A stretch of 36,594 nucleotides of DNA from Gnetum montanum (taxonomy: Eukaryota; Streptophyta; Gnetopsida; Gnetales; Gnetaceae), in assembly GCA_015680685.1 (NCBI GenBank), contig MNCI01018990.1, forward strand, positions 43,078-79,671, given 5' to 3'. The notes beneath the pieces are model-generated. The model saw only the letters and a list, made by a program, of their open reading frames with translations. It searched no databases and was not told the DNA's origin. Positions 32,436 through 36,594 of the stretch are shown one piece after another; within the stretch, counting starts at the first letter, position 1; every line of letters starts with the position of its first letter. The translations under genes and the position numbers were made by a program.

Positions 32436-33445
32436 ATAAAGAGAAAGTTTAAAGAGAAAGTCTAATGGTTTTAGGGATGTGTTTTTAGGTTTTTATCTAT
32501 ACAATTGATCTTGAAAAACCTCCTCTTTGAGGTAAGAAGAGTATTTGACCTTGCCCTTGTTTAAAAATGCTGTTATTGGTTTTTACTTCTTACTAATGGG
32601 TTTCTTACAAAACAAAGACAAAACCTATTTAAACGTAAAGGAAAGCTTCAATCAGAAGAAATGACCAAATAACAATAGAAGTTGAAAGCTTACCATCCTT
32701 GAGTTTTCAAAACAATAAGAAATGAATATTGCAGTAAACAAAATAATTGTTTAGTTTTCATTGGAAACTTTTATGTTTGAAGTTGTAATTGAAAAGCAAC
32801 ATCTTTGAGAATTTGATATTTAACTTCTAAAGAAAGGTTAAAGTTATGTTCTTGCTATTGGAACCTAATTGCACATGAAAACTTTTAAATAGAATAGAGA
32901 ACAAGTAGTCAAAAACACTTCCAAATGCAAAGAAAGAAATTAGACAGCGTACGTTGCTCACTAAGAATAATATCATTAATCCTTGGTTGAAAGTTTTATA
33001 AATTTTGGATGTCTATTTCCAACTATGTTGTGACTTCCACAAAGATAACATGGAATAGAAATATTTTTCATATGTTGAAGATGTGGAAGAAAGAGTCTAA
33101 AGAAAAAATCCAATGGTTTTAGGTATGCCTTTTCAAGTTTTCCTCCTTACAACCAATCTTGAAAAACCTTCCCTCTAAGGTAGGAAACGGATAAGATCTT
33201 GCTCTTATTCAAAATTGCTCTCACAAGTTTTCACTTCTTACAAAAGAGTTTTTTGTAAACAAAAGGATAAAACTTTCTCTAAAGAAAAAAAAAATACATC
33301 AATCAAAGATAAAGAACAAATAGCAACAAAAGTTGAAAGCTTCCTATTCTTGAGCCTTTAAAACAAAAAGAAATTAACAATGTCAAAAATGAATTAATTG
33401 TTTCGCTTGGGAGCTTTTTTACTTGAAGTTATAATTGAAAAGTGA
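32436..33445 (+). repeat. Pair of diverged direct repeats
   Basis: About 32436-32805 and 33095-33445 share ordered blocks: CCAATGGTTTTAGG (CTAATGGTTTTAGG), CAATCTTGAAAAACC, TTTTCACTTCTTAC, AAAGTTGAAAGCTT, and GAAGTTRTAATTGAAAAG. Spacing is about 660 bp. It looks like an old duplication of non-coding DNA or two copies of an unknown repeat. Confidence 0.7.
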
Positions 33446-33632
33446 TAGAAATTAGAACTNTATAGCATAGAAGATAAACCGAAAATACCAAAAAAATCAC
33501 ATACCTNACCTCATTGTTTGGAGATCAAGATGAAAGAAAATCTATTTTAAATGCTATCGTATTTAATAATCCAAATCTACTTTAATGGAAATTAAAGAAA
33601 CAAATTACTACAAATCTATCTTCATGCGAAAT

Positions 33633-33830
33633 AATTAGGTGTTATTTTAGTAGTAAGACTCTTATTCTGGGAGCTCAAAGTCATGGGTTCAATTCCAATG
33701 TATAATGTTGAGTTATANACTCTTATTCTGGAAGCTCAAAGTCATGGGTTCAATTCCAATGTATAATGTTGAGTTATAAACAAATTTCTATTAAAGTATT
33801 ATGAGGTTAAATATTATGTTTCACATTCCA
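33633..33830 (+). repeat. tRNA-like SINE candidate, copy 3, with a probable assembly overlap
   Basis: AGGTGTTATTTTAGTAGTAAG (an A-box-like segment), then GACTCTTATTCTGGGAGCTC and a perfect B box GGTTCAATTCC. A 60 bp piece (33658-33717) recurs with one difference at 33719-33778 on the other side of the N at 33718. That is the look of an unmerged contig overlap, not a real tandem repeat. Confidence 0.55.
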
Positions 33831-34216
33831 ACATCTCCTATAGCTATGGTTGAATGTGTAAACCATGTTTTATGGTTAAAGAAACTATTTGAACAAATTG
33901 GTTTTAAAACTAGCTTAATTATATAATTATAATATATATCTATAATTTGGCCAAGAGAATTTTACAAAAATTGAGTTGAATTTTAGTTCATCTACTCCTA
34001 GATTTAGTGTATTCCATGACAATTTTGATCATAATGTTATGATTGTTTGATGAGAAGAATAACTAATTCCAAGTTCGCTACAAAATATTTCTAAATTCTC
34101 ATATATTGTTGTTTTCCATACATGCTCTTCTTGCACTTTCAAATTTCATTCTTTATGCATTACAATAAGAAGACAAACATAGAAGCCACAGATTCACTTG
34201 GAACCAATATGTTGCT

Positions 34217-34292
34217 ATTATGGATGAAATATTGTTTAGCATTACCGATAAGTTCTTTTGAAGCATTATGGATAGAATATTTTTTAGCATTT
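34217..34292 (+). repeat. Short tandem duplication before element F
   Basis: ATTATGGATGAAATATTGTT (34217 onward) recurs, diverged, at 34265-34292 with a 48 bp period, both ending in TTTAGCATT. No function is apparent. Confidence 0.6.
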
Positions 34293-34298
34293 GTAATT

Positions 34299-35097
34299 TG
34301 ATGAGTGGTGAGGTACCCCTACACTCAACCATACGAATACGAGCGTAGCACACACGATCCGGTCGAACTCTGTAGACTAAGTGCCTACACGCCTTATGGA
34401 ATACTTAAGGTTAATTATTCGTTGTCTTCCCAGACTTACTTGTATTTGTCATGGTTGTATGGTTAAGTAAGTCTGGGGTATATGATTTTTATGTCTTTAC
34501 GATTTTATCTCCTATGCTGATAAGGTGAAGGGTGAAGAGACTAATTACTAACTTTAACTAACTAACTAAGTCTGAATTAACCTAGCGTTAGCATCTGTTC
34601 CCACTTACCATTGACACCCTGAATCAATGCAACCTTGGTTACCAAACGCTAGTCGTTGCTAGGATCACCAAGTGTAACGCACATGCTCGAAGAGGTCGTA
34701 CTAAGGCACTTAACTAGGAGAGAAGGGTTGAGAGAGATTTAATAACTAATAAAGCAATTAAATGATAAACAGTAAATAAAATCCTATTTAGCCTATTCCA
34801 TGCACTGCAAGGTTTATCCAAGAAGTTCGTCTTTATTTCCGTACACAAACATGTGTTCAAGTACAATATTTGCTCAAATAAAGATCCGTTCAGTTTGGAG
34901 CTCCTACTACGGGCACATGGAAAATATTCTATCTCTAGAGGGATCAAACTGCTAGAGTTTCGCTATGGTCTAGGCCTAGAATTAGAAACAAGGGAAAGCC
35001 GCCTCTTATTTATAGATTTGACGACGCACTGCGATATTGTGTACGCGATATTGCAGCGGAAGACACGATATCGCGTACGCGATATTGCATCCCATCA
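34299..35097 (-). repeat. 3' LTR of element F (799 bp)
   Basis: TGATGAG at 34299-34305 and CCCATCA at 35091-35097. U5 and R match the element A LTR closely. U3 is different and short, with repeats of GCGATAT(T/C)G around GTACGCGATAT (35028-35088). TATA-like CTATAAATAAG is near 35008-35018 and the AATAAA inverted repeat near 34829-34885. Confidence 0.9.
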
Positions 35098-35156
35098 TAC
35101 CCCCATGACTGAATAAAACCTTGTCCTTGAGTTCCTTACAAAACATTGGGAAGGTA
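35098..35156 (-). promoter_or_regulatory. Polypurine tract and terminal box of element F
   Basis: The minus strand reads TTTTGTAAGGAACT, then CAAGGACAAGGTTTTA and AGTCATGGGGGTA up to the LTR. Same order as in elements A and B. Confidence 0.82.
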
Positions 35157-35168
35157 TGGGATTATTGA

Positions 35169-35504
35169 CTAAATGGAACTAATGGGATGACATGTGAACG
35201 GATCATCATTACAAGACATGATAAAACGGGTGTTCATGACAACAAGAGTGAACACCTTATTACATTTGACATCAGGCCTTATTTGGTAGCTGAGAAAGAG
35301 AGAGAGAAAGAAGTTTGCTGCTACCAACGCCCAGATTGCGCCTTTCGTTGTCCATCCATAAGCACACCATTGATCTTGCTCCTTGCATAACTGCCTTAGC
35401 ACTGTTCCATTCCAAGTGTCCTCTCCAAATCCGATCCGTTGTTGCATGATTGCCATCTGCACATACAACACAGTCTTTATATTAGCAAGGGTAAATAATT
35501 TCAA
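35169..35504 (-). pseudogene. Open frame in the env-like position of element F, uncertain
   Basis: 111 codons open on the minus strand, between where pol should end and the 3' LTR. Near residues 57-75 it has a hydrophobic run (AIWALVAANFFLSLFLSYQI, about 20 residues) that could span a membrane. The same spot in element A (about 690-981) aligns at the DNA level and is partly open (787-981). In plant Athila elements an env-like gene occupies this place. The hydrophobic run, however, is coded by the complement of a GAGA-rich tract, which gives Leu, Ser and Phe by composition alone. I treat it as a possible remnant only. Confidence 0.3.
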
Positions 35505-36594
35505 TGCAGTTGATACCTTGTCTTAGTAAAAGGTCCATTGGCTAGGTTGTGGTATGGCTAGTATGGATCTGGAGATATATTAATGATGACTACTGAAGGT
35601 GTAGAGGTTAGGAAAAAATCGAAAAAATTGGACCAGGACCCCCATGACTAAGAGCGAACCTCCGGTAGCGATAGAATCAAGAAAGATGGAGAAAAAGAGA
35701 CAACTATAACATCGATGAAATGGATGTCAAGATGGAAATGAACAAAATAAAATTAATTGCAAAAATGTTAAGGGAAAGAATTTAACTGATGCACCAAATA
35801 GGAATGTCATTGGGTCCTCCCCAAAGCAGGCTCATGCCCTTAATACCCTGACAAACCTACATTCAAAGAGTCCGTAGGCTTTGGGAATGTTACTTGGAAC
35901 AAGAGTTAAAGTCTTAACCACAAGAATTTACTAAAAAGAAAACAATGCATCCACCAAGATATACACTAATGATACAACTGGCAATGAGGTGAACAATGGA
36001 GAGAAGGGTGGAGAGAAGAGAATGGAATGGAATCCCAATAACAAGGTGGTGTACAACCCCTTGTGGATTTCATGATTAATGTGACTTAGTAAATCCCATT
36101 CCAAGTCTGGCCTCAAACCAACCACATCCAATGATTTTGCATGAATGCATTCGGCCAATCCATCCACTTGAAGTAACAAGAATGCGTTCACCCAAGAGCC
36201 ACCACCATTCCGACAAAACAAGGAGGAGAGAATGGGAAGCGAGAAGGGCCTTAGTTAGAGGGAACCGTTTATTTTAGTTCCATAACCAATGCTTGTAGCC
36301 CAAATAATTATTTCGTCTAAGGGGTGTGCTTTGAATTCTCATTTTTTTTTGATTTTATGTGTTTATACGTGAGAACCACACCATGCAAAGACTTAGTTAT
36401 TTTTATTTGCTTAGCTTCCCGATGATTGAGTAACATTGAAACGGTAAGAAAACTCAAGAAGAAAACATCCAAGCACCCAAAAGAACGGCCAACACAAAAG
36501 CATCAAGTTCCCTTGAAGTCACACCTTTTTCAATCCTTGAGTCCTTTCTTAGTTTGAGAAATACCCAGTCACCAATTCATTAGAGTTCTTATTA
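35505..36594 (-). other. 3' non-coding region of element F, partial
   Basis: Aligns with about 985-1650 of element A. It contains the internal purine motif near 35636-35653, the GGGTCCTCCCCAAAGCAG block (35813-35830) also found in element C, and the ACCACACCATGCAAAGAC unit once (about 36375-36392). The minus-strand frame 35931-36221 has no family support. Confidence 0.6.

Larger units (their letters stand above)
30991..34298. other. 3' flank of the cyclophilin gene and intergenic DNA
   Basis: The 3' UTR must begin at 30991; no clear polyadenylation signal was found, and the AT-rich stretch near 31180-31215 is a candidate. A minus-strand open frame of 84 codons (31234-31488) has protein-like composition but no family I recognise. 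A TA/CA-rich stretch is at 31760-31806. Two diverged direct repeats lie at about 32436-32805 and 33095-33445, and a SINE-like copy near 33633. Two N positions (33460, 33507) enclose a 46 bp piece. Nothing else was recognised. Confidence 0.5.
34299..36594 (-). mobile_element. Element F: 3' end of a minus-strand LTR retrotransposon, cut by window end
   Basis: A full 3' LTR (34299-35097) is followed by purine tract, terminal box and about 1.5 kb of 3' non-coding sequence that aligns with 512-1650 of element A. No gag or pol is in the window. It keeps many CpG sites that are TpG or CpA in its relatives, so it is probably the youngest LTR element here. The left flank (TTTGTAATT) cannot be tested for duplication. 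Confidence 0.88.

Noticed and set aside
33658-33778. Recent 60 bp tandem duplication
   Set aside because: The two copies flank an N and look like an unmerged overlap.

Overview
This is plant nuclear DNA: very AT-rich, packed with decayed LTR retrotransposons and a plant L1-type LINE, plus one intact split gene with a 3.8 kb intron. Long introns, low gene density and many old, diverged LTR copies suggest a large-genome seed plant, probably a gymnosperm such as a conifer. That placement is inference. Nothing bacterial, viral or CRISPR-like was seen.

Layout, left to right. (A) 1-8039: minus-strand Ty3/gypsy element of Athila-like type, cut by the window start. It has gag, protease and RT remnants, an integrase tail, a tRNA-Asp-like primer site and a full 5' LTR; RNase H and the integrase core are gone. 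(B) 8040-10680: 3' part of a plus-strand relative, with a broken coiled-coil reading frame and a 909 bp LTR. (C) 11484-19401: minus-strand relative with near-matching 5 bp target duplications and no recognisable pol. Its left LTR carries (D), a solo LTR at 11779-12683 with a perfect TTATG duplication. (E) 19981 to about 20847: another LTR, abutting a LINE. (G) about 20848-26124: minus-strand L1-type LINE with ORF1, endonuclease, RT and zf-RVT remnants. Then the only intact gene, a five-exon cyclophilin of the PPIL3/CYP18-1 type (26323-30990, plus strand, 160 residues). 30991-34298 is non-coding with repeats. (F) 34299-36594: 3' LTR and 3' non-coding end of a minus-strand element of the same superfamily as A; it keeps the most CpG and looks youngest.

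The LTR elements share a recognisable R/U5 region, an AATAAA inverted repeat and a 3' terminal box, while their U3 regions differ, which suggests modular U3 exchange. Many stops in dead frames are TAA/TAG at likely Gln codons, and primer-site mismatches are C-to-T or G-to-A changes, as expected from decay of methylated DNA.

The cyclophilin is the only gene here likely to make a product. The seven single N characters seem to mark contig joins rather than ambiguous bases. The two in intron 2 flank a piece that is almost certainly placed backwards. I found no clear new multi-gene system. The most notable observations are that misassembly, the coiled-coil third reading frame of element B, the conserved LTR hairpin, and the 36 bp palindromic U3 repeats.
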